64,000 nt of DNA from Rhodocollybia butyracea (lineage: Eukaryota > Basidiomycota > Agaricomycetes > Agaricales > Omphalotaceae). Shown here piece by piece: positions 1 through 11,275 of the stretch. The stretch covers positions 62,001 through 126,000 of the forward strand of contig JADNRY010000055.1 of NCBI GenBank assembly GCA_015501585.1, in the 5' to 3' direction. Position numbers and translations under genes: made by a program. Below the pieces are notes generated by a model. The model was not told the origin of the DNA and made no database searches. It saw only the letters and a list, made by a program, of their open reading frames with translations. Within the stretch, counting starts at the first letter, position 1. Each line of letters begins with the position of its first letter.

Positions 1-1236
1 TAGCACCTGCTGTTTCCGCTCTCGCTTCTTCCGAACCCGTAATCTCCCATCTAGCTGGAACTATCGATAACCTCGCGTCTTTCCTTAAAACCAACCCAGA
101 AGCTGCCAGTCGTGTCACTGACGTGCTTGATCTTGCTAAGGAGGACCTTTCATCGCTTGCGCAACGCATAGAGAGTGTAAAAGAGGAGGAGAGGAGAGGA
201 CTTGAGCAAAAGTTGGATGAGCAGACTCGGGAGTATACTATCAAACTTTTAGAAATCGAGATGGAGTCTCAAGATAGACTCGACAACCAAGAGGAGGAAT
301 TTAGAAAACTTTTCGACCTTCGTCAGAGCCAACTAGTCCAATCCTATCGTCAAAAGCTCGAGGAGGAGCTGAAAACTCAAACTGAACTGATTAACGAAAG
401 GTGAGGTTCGTGGTCGAACGTTCAATTGTTCATGCCCTGATGTCTACTTGTAGGCTCAAGAACGAAGTTATTGCTCAGGGTATTGAACTTCAGCGACGTT
501 GGATCCGTGAAGTTAAGATGCGCGTCGAGGAGGAGCGAGGTGGGCGTTTGGCCAAAATTGACGAGTTGTCTGCCCATCTCAAACGTATCGAGCGCGTTGC
601 ACTTGACAACTCTGCTTACCTCGACGAGAACATTCGTGTTCATGCTCTCTGGTCTGCCATTCGCGCACTTTCTTCATCGGCCCTGTCCTCCCCTGTTCGC
701 AAGCCCTTCCGGGAAGAGCTCCGGGTAGCGCGCCACATCGCTGCTGCCCGAGAAGATCCCGTCGTTGTTACCGCATTAGAGAGTCTGGAGGCTTCGGAAG
801 TTCCGGATGTTGGTGTAGAACCTTTCGCCGACCTCGCATCGTGGTATACGACGTCTGTTGCTCCCAAAGTAAGCAACGTGGCTTTGGTGCCAGATCGGGA
901 TGCGGGTTTGCTTTCACACCTCGCAAGCCACTTGCTGAGCTCATTCAGATTCAAGAGACACGGCTTCGTAGAAGGCAATGACGTGTTGAGCGTATTGTCT
1001 CGGGCTGAGTACTACTTAAACGAAAAGGATCTTGATAGCGCTGCGAGGGAACTCAATCAGTTGAATGGAACTGCAAAGGTGATGTTGCATGACTGGTTAG
1101 AAGCTGCTAGAAGACGTTTAGAAGTCGAACAGGCTCTCGAAGTAAGTAGATCATTGTCCTGCACCAACGCTCTATTAACAGTTTCATCTAGGTTGTCCAT
1201 ACTCAGGCCACCCTCGCATCGTTACTCGTTATTTGA
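1..1236 (+). CDS. MIC60: MICOS subunit Mic60 (mitofilin), 3' part
   Basis: Mic60 is the inner-membrane core subunit of the MICOS complex that shapes mitochondrial crista junctions. The window opens inside the gene: the frame is open from base 3 with no start. Three exons are visible, about 3-400, 454-1141 and 1192-1236, joined by introns of 53 and 50 nt that keep the frame, giving about 376 residues. The first half is a charged coiled coil rich in Glu, Lys and Gln (KEEERRGLEQKL, EELKTQTELI). The second half is the conserved mitofilin domain with its typical ending: a helical segment SRAEYYLNEKDLDSAARELN, then LNGTAKVMLHDWLEAARRRL, then a short last exon ending VVHTQATLASLLVI. The N-terminal targeting signal and membrane segment lie outside the window. 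It is convergent with the next gene, with about 77 bp between the stop codons. Confidence 0.9.
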
Positions 1237-1313
1237 TGCTTTTAGATAATGCAGATGGACTGTTAAATTTATAGCATACAAATAATCAGGTTTTTGATAA
1301 ACTTCCGTTCGCC

Positions 1314-2759
1314 CTATGCAAGATTGGGAACGCCTGATGCAAATGCGGTGCTTCCCCCAGTAAGAGCGCATTCACAAATGACCTGAGCTCGCCTTACCAC
1401 AGTCTGCGGTGGTAAATATCAGTTAGATCTTTATGGGTGAAAATCGTGTGGTTGTATGCACCTGAATCACCTCTTGCTCTTGTCCAGGTATTGCAGGTCC
1501 TTTTGATACTTTTACCAAACCAGGAAACACTGTTGCCCCTACTCGATCAATATTACCATTCTCGCTTCGCAAACACCGTTTTATCAACTCGTTCTGACGA
1601 GGAGAAAGCGTACTGCCCAGCTCGGGAACGAAAGATCGGTAGAATGCATCACCAGTTGTTGCAATTGACCCGTGGATCATACGAGAAAAGTTGTAGGCAG
1701 AGTCAATGATGGATTTACCTCCCGTAGTGGGAATGGCGCCGTCCATGCATCTTAAAAGTGCAGGCATATGTTCAACTAAAACACTAGCAGTCATGTCAGG
1801 TGAACAGCTGTCAACGGCAGCGCTCAGTGTATGACGACGCCACACACTGGCGATGGTTGGGTTTCCTGCCGTATACCAGTTCATTCAATGCTCAGTGAAG
1901 CTGTCAGGAATAACTCACGAGCGAAGATGTGTTCATGAATCCGAGTAAGTTGATCATTCGCTTCGGGGGAGTTCGTGACGATGAGGCAGTTGATGATGCC
2001 TTCCGAGATCTGCATAGCACCAGGGCCAGGGTCAGGACCTGCTCGCCGAAGGGGGAACAGAAAGGCGTACGGTTTCTGACATTACATGTCTTAATAACGA
2101 CTGAACTTGGATAGAGGAGTCATTATATTGGGGAGGGTTTTCCGTAATCGTAGCAGCTAAATCACCCAGGATAGCACCGCAGAGGTCTTTGAGCGGCACA
2201 GGAGGACTGCGAACGATATCAGAGGCCCATCTATTGATCATCTTTTCTAACTGAGCAGCAGCATTCTGAACCATCATCATGATTAATGATATTTAGTTGA
2301 AGAAACATACACAAATCACCTTGATAGAAAAATCATCCACTGAATTACCTGCTTTTCCCGCTGCTCCTGGAAGACCTTCTTCTAGTAGGACCAATCTGGC
2401 ACGCAGTTGTGCAACTTGCTTTTCCTGTTCTTCAAGTTGAGCCCTTTGATATGATTGTCAGGCATATAACGAGTTGGACTGGAAAGAATTACCTTTGTTC
2501 TTCCACTTTTTCATGCGCAATACGCTTTCAAACCTGTCAGTACACGACTTGCTCAGTGGAAGTGCTGGCTCACAAAGTTTGTCAGTGCATATCGATATTG
2601 TTCCCCAGATACTACATCCTGTCCGTTTTGAAATGAGTTTATGTTAGATGCGAATGACATGGTAGAGGTTTTGAGAGCCCCATTGCTTACTCTTTTGATT
2701 ATTCGATCATGGGCGCTTAGTACTGGAAGATGTGCGCCTAATCCTACGTGGCGTAATTT
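1314..2759 (-). CDS. Conserved coiled-coil protein of unknown function
   Basis: I do not recognise a named function; the sequence resembles a hypothetical protein conserved in mushrooms. Exons can be chained on the minus strand: down from 2759, then across introns at about 2525-2573, 2266-2319, 2010-2070, a short one near 1890 and 1404-1470, each keeping the frame. The product begins GLGAHLPVLSAHDRIIKRD, continues with a coiled coil (EKVEEQRAQLEEQEKQVAQL), then a helical core containing INRWASDIV, EGIINCLIVTNSPEAN, QLTRIHEHIFARNPTIASVW and FYRSFVPELGSTL, and ends TVVRRAQVICECAL plus a short tail. If the last intron is not used, the stop moves to 1423. The first exon and start codon are unresolved; an ATG at 2880 is possible but would need an unusually short intron. 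It is convergent with MIC60. Confidence 0.7.
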
Positions 2760-2880
2760 CTAAATTAGGAAAAACTCTCCTGTACAGACGTCATACATAG
2801 GCAAAGCTACTGTCTGGGAACTCTGGCCAAACTATGTATGCAATTAGCACTTGGTAGCGCCTTATTTTCGAGTGCAACAT

Positions 2881-4323
2881 TGGCGATCTAGGACTGAACT
2901 AAACAGTAACTGTAAGCAAACACTGCGATCTAGATGTTGCTTCTCCCCTCTCCCCCTCTGAAGTCGGAAATTTTATAACAGGAATAAAGGGGCAGAGGGG
3001 TTAAGAACGTCAAATACGTCCCTGTTTAAGGAACATCCGAGGCCTACTGCTACATAGATTGCGTCCATAATGCATGCCACGGACGACAAACAAATAAGGT
3101 TGTATTCATGCGTTACGCCGTCTCGCCAGGCCCACTTCCACAGGAGCTCAAAAGAGAGTTTGTATAAAATCAAAGCGAAGAAATACCAAAAATTTTGCAG
3201 AGCGTATAAAGTAATGGATTGATCCTCATACGAATGAACACGTATTGAGTCCTTCGAAGTGTCACTAGTTATCTTCGGAGCCAGTCTCAAATTCGAGGTT
3301 CAGGTATATTGATATCTGGTCAGACGAGTCCAAACGAGTGGAGAGATTATTACTGTGCTTCTTTGACCTACCGTTTCCAAGCCGCCGTCATGGGCTACAG
3401 ACAGAGATACGGTGCTCATAAGAGATAGATAGTAATCTGGTGCTGTACGTGTCAGTTATTCCGCTCATAGATTTGAATTTTCAGTCTAGAGTGAAACAAC
3501 AACAAAAGCAGATTGAACGGGTAAAAGGCTTGGATCAAGTGCGTCCAATATATACCACGTCCCAAAGACAAAGAACAACGCGGCATCTCGCAACCTCCGA
3601 GCCACAAGTTGACCACATAACCCCTATTAAGGCTTCTTTCGAAGAAATCCAACATGGACTCCTCTTCCTGTGTTGAAGCCTCGGACATTTAGATCTAGAA
3701 TCTGGAGATTAGACGCGCAGCGAGTCGTCCGAGAACCACGAAAAGAACAGCTATGCACTTATGTATAACTGTGACTTTGAAGCGAGAACAAGACAAGCCT
3801 TCCTTGATTTTATTGAGTAGACTATATTAGTCACGTCTTCACATGGTCGACCAAAAAATGGCGAAAGAGTTGCGGGTAGTAATATTAATCCTCTGGTGAC
3901 AGGTCCGGATGTAGCCCGGAATGAATGTCAGTCGAGACCCAGCTGTAGGGGATAGTGTGTAGTAATGTGCATTGAAATTCCAAAAGCATTACATCGCAAT
4001 TGACGGGAGTCAGAGCGTAAGAAAATAAAATACCGGAAGATAGCGGAAGATGATGATATTTTCACTAGCTGATGACAGAAGTCAGAACGATCTCACTACC
4101 ACCGTAAAATATACATACTTACCGGGAGATAGCGGAAGATGCGATACTGATAATGTTTCGGAGACGTGACGGGTGCAGTCATGCTGTTTTTAGAACAAGA
4201 ATCAAAACCAGATCAAAACAGGCAAATGTATGCTCAGATGTATGCGCAGATGAAATCCACTTACATCTATAAGTACGGCAAATGGTTTCTTAAGCGTCTT
4301 GCTGTCGCCCTCCCGTTCAGTCC
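2881..4323. other. Intergenic, 1.4 kb
   Basis: No convincing gene. Short open frames here lack family motifs and splice partners. The only structure seen is an imperfect 22-bp direct repeat at 4031-4052 and 4120-4141 (one mismatch, core GATAGCGGAAGATG), and a short internal duplication of a GTATGCNCAGAT unit near 4228-4250. The segment next to 4323 should hold the promoter of the first arrestin-like gene. Confidence 0.5.
4031..4141. repeat. Imperfect 22-bp direct repeat pair
   Basis: Two copies of a 22-bp sequence start at 4031 and 4120 and differ at one base (TACCGGAAGATAGC against TACCGGGAGATAGC, same continuation). They lie 200-300 bp upstream of the first arrestin-like gene and could be regulatory or a chance duplication. 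Confidence 0.5.
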
Positions 4324-5990
4324 ATGCCATCGTCGTTCGATGCTTTCATTTATGGAAACAACTTGTCCAGTCTGCCTCAATCAGTAACATCGTTGCCCGC
4401 TTATACACCGCCTGATGCACGAAGAGAATTGACAGAACATCTTGTGGAGTTGTCGTCGAATATTAGCGATAAACATGCTAAGCCTTGGGCAACTCTCCGG
4501 GTGTACAGCAAGGCTCCAGTGGGCCCTTGACACTACCAACATTTGCGGAGGGCGAGAAGATTACAGGATCGGTGACTTTGGACTCAAGTATGAGGAATAG
4601 TCGACATATCTTGTGCGTGAAGGTTATGGTGAGTTTGAACGTATGAAGCGTGGGAGTCGGGCGGGCGCCTTTTTAACATTTTACTCTTTGGCTGACATAG
4701 GTCAGAGGAGAGCTGTTTACAGGTATCTGATACTAATGTTAATGTTGCTCAATATCTTATAATAATTTTAGGAACGCGCGAAGCTGACCGCATTACTTTT
4801 CTCGAGAACTCTTTGACGCTATGGTCGAAGTCAGTTGCCCACGAATCGAGACAAATGAACAACATTGGCCATTTTCCATCGATCTTCCTCGCGAAGTCAT
4901 CACCTCATCTGGTGGTGAGAGCAATATCCACGCTTATAAACTTCCCCCCACGTTTATGGAACGCAAAACTCGCGCATGCGTACGCTACAATCTGATCGTA
5001 CATATAACACGGACCAAATTCAGAGAAGACAGCAAGTAAGACTTTGACTAATACTTCTACTCAAATGGTTACATAACTGCTTTCAGTTTACAGACAGCAT
5101 TCACCTACATTCCTGCTAAAAAGACCCGATCCTCCTCGCCTTTGCGGCAGCTGGCATATCAAGAAAACAGCCCGCTTCTAGGACCTGAAGCCGACCCCGA
5201 CGGATGGTATACTCTTCCTTCTATGAAGGTTTACGGGACACTATTCAGTAATCGGGTGGTGGAAGTCACTTGTAGCGTGCGCATTCCCATCTATTTTTGC
5301 TTCCATGAATCTCAATTCCGCGTGTCTCTAAATACAGCTCTCTCTCGCCAAACCGGTACATAATATTATTTCGAATTAAACTTCCTATAACTCATCTGGA
5401 CTCATAGTTAAGCTACACACGTGGCTCGGTCATCCCTCTCTCACTTATACTCACCTCAGAGGATTCCCAAGTTGTGGATCTGTTATCTTCAGGCCAAGCC
5501 TTGGCTGTGAAACTGCGCCGCAGGATCTCTTCCAATCCTGCGCTACATTTTGCCGAACTCAATGCTCCATGGACTAACGTTTATGCACCGATATCAACTG
5601 CGTTTTCTGAGGATGTATGCACAGCGTCATGGTGGAAACGCCTTAATTCGTTACAAGACAGCGCCGCCACCACCAAGTCCTTCTCCAGGGAAATAGAAGG
5701 CGAGATTGTACTATCAAAAACATTAAAGCCAACGTTTCAGATTTCCCACTTCGGTCTTGAGGTGAGTTTGTGTTACGAGCCACCGAAATCGTGGAATAAC
5801 TGGTTGTAACCATTAGTATTCCGTTGTAATGCTTCCTTTCAACACCTCGAGCTTTGTCCCACGTACGGATAACGGCCCTATCCTGGAACAGCGCGTTGAG
5901 ATCGCCACTATTTATCCAAAAGGCCCTCGACCTATCGCTCACTCGCCACCGGAATATGTTCGTAGCAGCTCGTCTAGAGGACGACAGTAA
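4324..5990 (+). CDS. Alpha-arrestin-like protein, paralog 1 (frame interrupted twice)
   Basis: Alpha-arrestins are cytosolic adaptors that recruit Rsp5/NEDD4-type ubiquitin ligases to plasma-membrane transporters. The protein aligns segment by segment with the four arrestin-like genes at 23-31 kb: LPTFAEGEK strand, VRGELFTGT, the WPFSIDLPREV strand, KLPPTFMERK, then LRQLAYQENSPLLGPEADP with a GW pair, then LSYTRGSVIPL and a C-terminal YSVVMLPF strand. The last exon ends with a PPEY (PPxY) motif followed by a Ser/Arg tail. An 18-nt in-frame microexon (LSLAKP) sits at 5338-5355. The reading frame is lost twice, near 4520 and near 4811-4850; each loss equals one missing base and the flanking exons splice cleanly. 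Either the copy is a young pseudogene or the sequence has indel errors; I favour the latter because the rest is undamaged. Start chosen at ATG 4324, stop at 5988-5990. Confidence 0.75.
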
Positions 5991-8220
5991 TTTGGACTCT
6001 GTCTCCTTCCTACATTATGGATAATTCTATGTAATACATATTCAATGGAACAATGTAAGTAGTATGGGTCGTGACAGCGAACGAAAAACAATTATACCTT
6101 AGCCATTTCGATAACTAATAATGTCAAGACTCAACAGCCTCGAAGTATGTTACCGGTTTTTCTCAGTATTGCCATGAAGTCATGACCGGTAGTATCAAGG
6201 GACTCGGGAGTACAAAAAGCCTTGCCGAGCATACTATTGTCGGTTCCGTGGCTCTAGAGTTATAATAGAGTTTACCTAGGAAGACAAGTTCTATTAAGAT
6301 CTATCGTTGGCTGCTTGTGACATCGTGATACTTTGATCGCTTCTTCAACACCGGCGGTTCGAACTCCCCCTGGTGGTGCTCTTCCGTTTGTGTTGTCATG
6401 CCACATACGGTAGCGGTAAGCTCCTTTTCTTGCTCCCGAGGCTTCTTTGTCATCCTGCGCCTCTTCTTGCTCCTACCTCAACTGACCAGCGTTGAGTCTG
6501 GAAGACCCAGGTATGGCATTTTCCTCAAAGAGTCCCCACATACAATGAATCTTCCTTCGTGATGTACATATATCTGACATGCGTGTCGGGAAGATATAGC
6601 GAACATCAACAGATTCTTCTAAGATATCTTTCCTTACAAAGCAGTGGGCCGCCGGCTTCTGAGCCTCCATGAGCGTAAAGGAGGAGCTCGTTAAGCGCCT
6701 AGTCTCGGTGGAAAAGAGAAAAAGAGCTGAAGAGTAGGCGACTGATCTCGGAATACAATAATACTCAAGTTGGAAACCTTTGTCTTCACGAGAGTTCAAG
6801 ACTTCAAGTTAGAATGAGATACAAATTTCTCTTTCGGAGATTAAAGAACAGGATGATAATCGAGCAAAGGACTGGCAGTGGCGGTATAAGCTCCCTGCTT
6901 TGGCACGCTGCAGTGGAGAAGGTTAAATGTTCTTCATTAGCGTGCGATGTACATGGTGCTTGAATTGGTGACCTTCTAGATGGGTATCTACGGGGAAAGG
7001 ATTCCAGCCTGATCAGCTAGTAAGATCCACTTGGCTACCCTCATCAGACCTGGGATGGACTCCGATTTCATGCAAAGAATGCAAAATGATCGTTAGGAGC
7101 ATATACTGATTCCACTCGTACAACGACTACTAGTTACCGTCAGTGGCGCGTGTCAGCCATTGCCCATGCCTACCGAAAGACGTGAACGCTTCCTGGTCTC
7201 TGGAGACAAGGTATCAAATTTAAAAAGATATGTGTAGACGTCGGAGAAGTATGATCACAGAGATTGACTGCTTCGGTTATTAGAGTATCTATGTTCTACT
7301 CCGTTAGAGTCCTCCAGCATCGCCTTTTTCCAAGACTAATGATACCCATGGTGGATTGGGAGGAATTAGGCTTGAGGCGGGGAGAATGAGAAACTTGCCT
7401 TCGTAGTGCAGCTTTTGATAACGCTAAGTTAATCATTTTGTAGCTTCCTGTAAGAAAAGTCAGTTGCTAGTTCGTAATAAGATGAGATGCCCGATACACG
7501 ACTGTTCCAATCCTCCAGAGTTGCATGCAGCTTCCAATGTGCAGCTCCATGAGTACCGATGGGCCATTTTGAACCACAGAGTTATGCGAAGCTGCTTGAA
7601 TGGTTTTCTGCCTGACACGGCGAGGCTTTAAACGACAACGAAAAAGTCACCTCGGAGTGTGGTTGAAGTTCGGGTTTCACTACTAAACAGGAAGGATTTC
7701 AGACGGATATTGGGCATATATTAATTAGGACTGGGTTGCAGAATTTAGAAATGAAGACTTGAGCTCTCCCAGTCTTTTGCAAACATCCTTTGATTGAGAT
7801 TGAGGGTGTGAAGTATGGCAGGTAGCACTTGAAGAATAGAAAATGTAAGTTACTAGATAGATAGTTCCATAGGCACTGTCTTTGGTCGCGGGGAAAGAGG
7901 TTAGACTGTGATTGAGTCATTAACTTCAGGCATTCTGCTAATAAGCGTCCATGATCAAAGTCGCAGTCTAGACGCCAAAGCTTGTTCGTTCTCGAACATC
8001 GCCTCACAATGACTTACGCTCTTTGAGCCGCCCAAATTAACAGTCAAATCGCCTTACGAAAGTTTTGCAGCCACGCTGCGGCTTTTCCTTTTCAGATGAT
8101 CTAATCATTTGATAATCAATTAGAAATTTGAGGCACCACCTCCGGGCCGTGAAGACAATGAGATACTTGTTTGAATGCATATCTATACTAACCTGTGGTG
8201 TATCTTTGCTTATCGCTACC
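5991..8220. other. Intergenic, 2.2 kb
   Basis: Nothing with coding support was seen. Open frames on either strand (for example a 108-codon minus frame ending near 6473) have no recognisable motif. A GGTTCGAACTC string near 6356 resembles a tRNA B box but has no matching acceptor or anticodon arms. Confidence 0.45.
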
Positions 8221-10877
8221 ATGACTTCTCGGAAAAAGGAAGAGACTTCTTCCCAGCTCCTGTCAATGCTCTGGACGCGCTCGGGGGTCGAAAAGATGCA
8301 GAAATTCAAGCTTCGAGTCAAACGCACCTGAAGACCTTCCTGCCATTGCCAATGCCTCTGAATTCAGAACAGACAAAATCGAACTTTGGTCGTATTATCT
8401 GTACTATATTGGTGGAAATGGCCTTTCAGGATTTAATTTCGGCCTTCGCAATTCCAGAATCTGCTGTTTTTGGCAGGATACGACCCTAGTCAACCACCGT
8501 TCTCAACACCTTGTGGAGATGGTGCGTGTGTTTTGCCCTATCTTGGAAAAGTACGGGACGGTGAGTAGAATGCATGACGGATGATAAAATACTCATTCTC
8601 AACAGTAAGCTCGATCGTACTGTTAACGAACGGTATTAGTTTCGCGATCCAGGCGGTCCTGCTAATAGTCATTGGAGCTTGGGCTGATTACGGACGTTGG
8701 AGGTAGTTATTTCTATTACTCTCTAGCTGTCGCGCTGAGGTAGAGAATTAGACCCAACATTTTGATTTTTTTCACAATTCTGGCAGTTGCAGTGTCTTTC
8801 GCTTGGCTTGGAGTCGAAGATCCGTCACAGTGGCGCTCAGGAACTGTGCTATATATACTTGGTTGTAAGTCTGAGCCAAATCGATTGGAACCCAGGATCC
8901 CAAGACTGAACTTTACTTGTTCATTGACGGTGACAGTGATTGCATATCAAGTTAGTCTATTCAGATCTCGTCATCGATATTTTGACCTAGTGGACTCCCA
9001 AGTGTACGATTAGCTTCTGGTATATTATTTGTCCCTTCAACGCCAACCTCAAATAAGCTAACAAAAGAAATAATCGCAGGACGGCCGCTTTCCCTGGTTT
9101 GGTTTCTGACCTTCCAGAGGTGAAAGACTCCCTGGCTGAAGTTAAAGATGGGAAGAAAGAGTAAACTTCGACTCCTTCACGCAATTATCAAATAAGCTCA
9201 TCAATCTTAGCTTGAAAAATCATACCAAGCTTGTCTCTTTATCTAGGAACCGAGTATCGAACATTGCCTTCACTATCCAATCTGTGGGCGAGATAGTCAT
9301 CCTCGCCGTTATGGTGGGGATTTTAAAAGGACTCAAATCTGATGCAAGTACGGAAAACAATACAAAGGCATTTAGCGTGCTTATCGCCTTTTCCGGAGGC
9401 GTTTGGTGTAAGCTATGCATGATTCTATCCCGAGTAGACTTACACGAGTGACTGCTAATTCTCATAGTACTTGTCGCTCTACCTTGGTTTTTCTTGAAAA
9501 ACGCCGACCTGGTCTTCAGTTACCCCTTGGAACAAGCTTTTTCACTGTTGGTTTCAAACAAACCTATGTCGCATTCAAAGAATGTATGAGGCTCAAGCAA
9601 ACGTTTCTCTATCTCATTTTTTACTTCCTCATGTACGTGGGGAATCTCACGGATGATTAAAGTTGCTTATCTGTGGAATGATAGGGGAGATGTGTTGAAT
9701 ACTTCAGTGTAAGATGAATTACACCTGATTTAAGTACAAGGTTCAACTTGTTTCTGCAGTACTGTCATCGGCACCCTTCAGAACAGGTAAAGTGAAACCG
9801 ATGCTTCTTCTCTAGATTATTGATGCATTGTTTATGCCTTAGCCTCGTTTTGTACTCGACTCTTCAATTAACCTTACTTCTAATCGTCGGCATCGTTGCT
9901 CAAGCGATTGGTATCTAGTGAGTTGCAGTGAAAGGGATCAGCTTTGTTTTTGATACTCGTGCTAGTGCATTTTGGCTTATTCAAAAACGTTTCGGCATTA
10001 GCACAAAAGCGGTACGCGAAACCTGTCTAAGTAGAGTATGCTTGACACTGAGTATATATATATATGCAGATGCTCACTTTCAATGCCTTTTGGATCATTG
10101 CAAGTATTTATTTATTTTATTACAATATCACTAGTCATTCTCATGTACTTCTAGGTCTTGACAATATGGGGACTAATTGGGGTACATACAGACAAATTTG
10201 GATTTAAGCATGTCTGGGAAATCTGGTAAAAGATCTTTCGTTCTGTATCGACTCAGACATTTTTGACATTGCAATTCAGGGCGTATCAAGTCTTTTATGG
10301 CGTTATGGTTTGTCCCTGGTAAGTCACCATCGTTAACAGTTGTCGATGACAGACTAAAAAAGCTCATTTCTCTCGTACAGGTATGCATACAGCCAAACGA
10401 TGATATCCGAGGTCTCTCCTCTCCCTCAAATGTCGGTGTTTCTGCAGTTCTGTGTTATGTCGTGTAAAATGACCGCCTCGTATAGGTTCCTTTTCTTCGC
10501 ATTGTTCTCTGTGGTGAGTGGTTTTTTGACGAGGAGTAGTGTTACCTGTGAACGAAACCTTTCAGGTCGGAAAAACGTCTGCCTTCATTGGGCCATTCGT
10601 TTCATCGGCTATTATCACAGATTCCAATAACAATAATAATATGCCATTTGCTTTTTTGTTTGCCCTGTAGGTGGATTTTGCCTTGGATCCACGGACTTTT
10701 CTTTTGACCCTTGTTCACAGCGGCACCTTCAGTATGATTTTCCTTTACTGCGTGGATGTACCAAAAAGCCGCATAGAATGTGAAGCGTTCGTCAAAGCCG
10801 AAAGTGAAAGGAAAGCATTCACGACGAATGTAACTGCGTACACGGGTGATCCAGATGTGAAGATAGCTGATGTATGA
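8221..10877 (+). CDS. ATG22: Atg22-type vacuolar permease (major facilitator fold)
   Basis: Atg22 is a vacuolar multi-pass permease that exports amino acids released when autophagic bodies are degraded. About 14 exons can be chained. Family hallmarks in order: ELWSYYLYYIGGNGLSGFNF, LAGYDPSQPPF, SSIVLLTNGISFAIQAVLL, GAWADYGRWRPN, VSFAWLGVEDPSQW, a run ending SRNRVSNIAFTIQSVGEIV, SDASTENNTKAFSVL, FSGGVW, GFKQTYVAFKECMRLK, FWLIQKRF, TIWGLIGVHTDKFGFK, YSQTMISEVSPLPQM and KTSAFIGPF; the tail is hydrophilic and ends near 10877. The frame drops by one base near 8443 and 9495, probably also within 8260-8330 and near 10095. No in-frame stop or missing segment accompanies these shifts, so base-call loss is more likely than decay. 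ATG at 8221 is the best start (MTSRKKEETSSQLL). Neutral trehalase and ATG15 follow on the same strand. Confidence 0.82.
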
Positions 10878-11275
10878 AGTTCTTTGATGATACATTCCAC
10901 TGAAGATAGATCCTCCTGTACTTGGCTGTGACTGAGGCCGTCGACGCGTCAATTTCATTGTCAGTTATAACATTCAAGCTGCATGCCGTCGCGGTACCTT
11001 ACGCCAAAGGAACGAAAAGAGAGTTGCGAAGCTCTGGTGATATTACCTGAGGAGTAGATAAGACTCTAGGAGACTCGACAAGAGTCAACCTAGCCAAGAT
11101 TTGAGAAGAAAAGTTAGTTCCGCAAGTTGCAGCGCGGTAATTAAAAAATTCTAAGTCCGAGTCATAGGTACCATCGGCGTTTGCGGGACGAAGAATTCTC
11201 CCAGGGTTATAAACTTTATTCCAACAATACTTCCTTCTCCTTGTTTCTGAACCACATTGTTGCGCCTTCTCTCTA
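10878..11275. promoter_or_regulatory. Intergenic region upstream of neutral trehalase
   Basis: About 400 bp between the ATG22 stop and the trehalase ATG. No clear TATA box or stress element was identified by eye; it presumably holds the ATG22 terminator and the trehalase promoter. Confidence 0.35.

Noticed and set aside
2973..3290. Minus-strand 105-codon frame with hydrophobic stretch
   Set aside because: No family motif, no splice partners and no conserved start context; looks like chance.
6340..6400. GGTTCGAACTC string resembling a tRNA B box
   Set aside because: No matching acceptor, D or anticodon arms could be folded around it.
9220..9465. Minus-strand open frame inside ATG22
   Set aside because: Antisense shadow of well-supported ATG22 exons.
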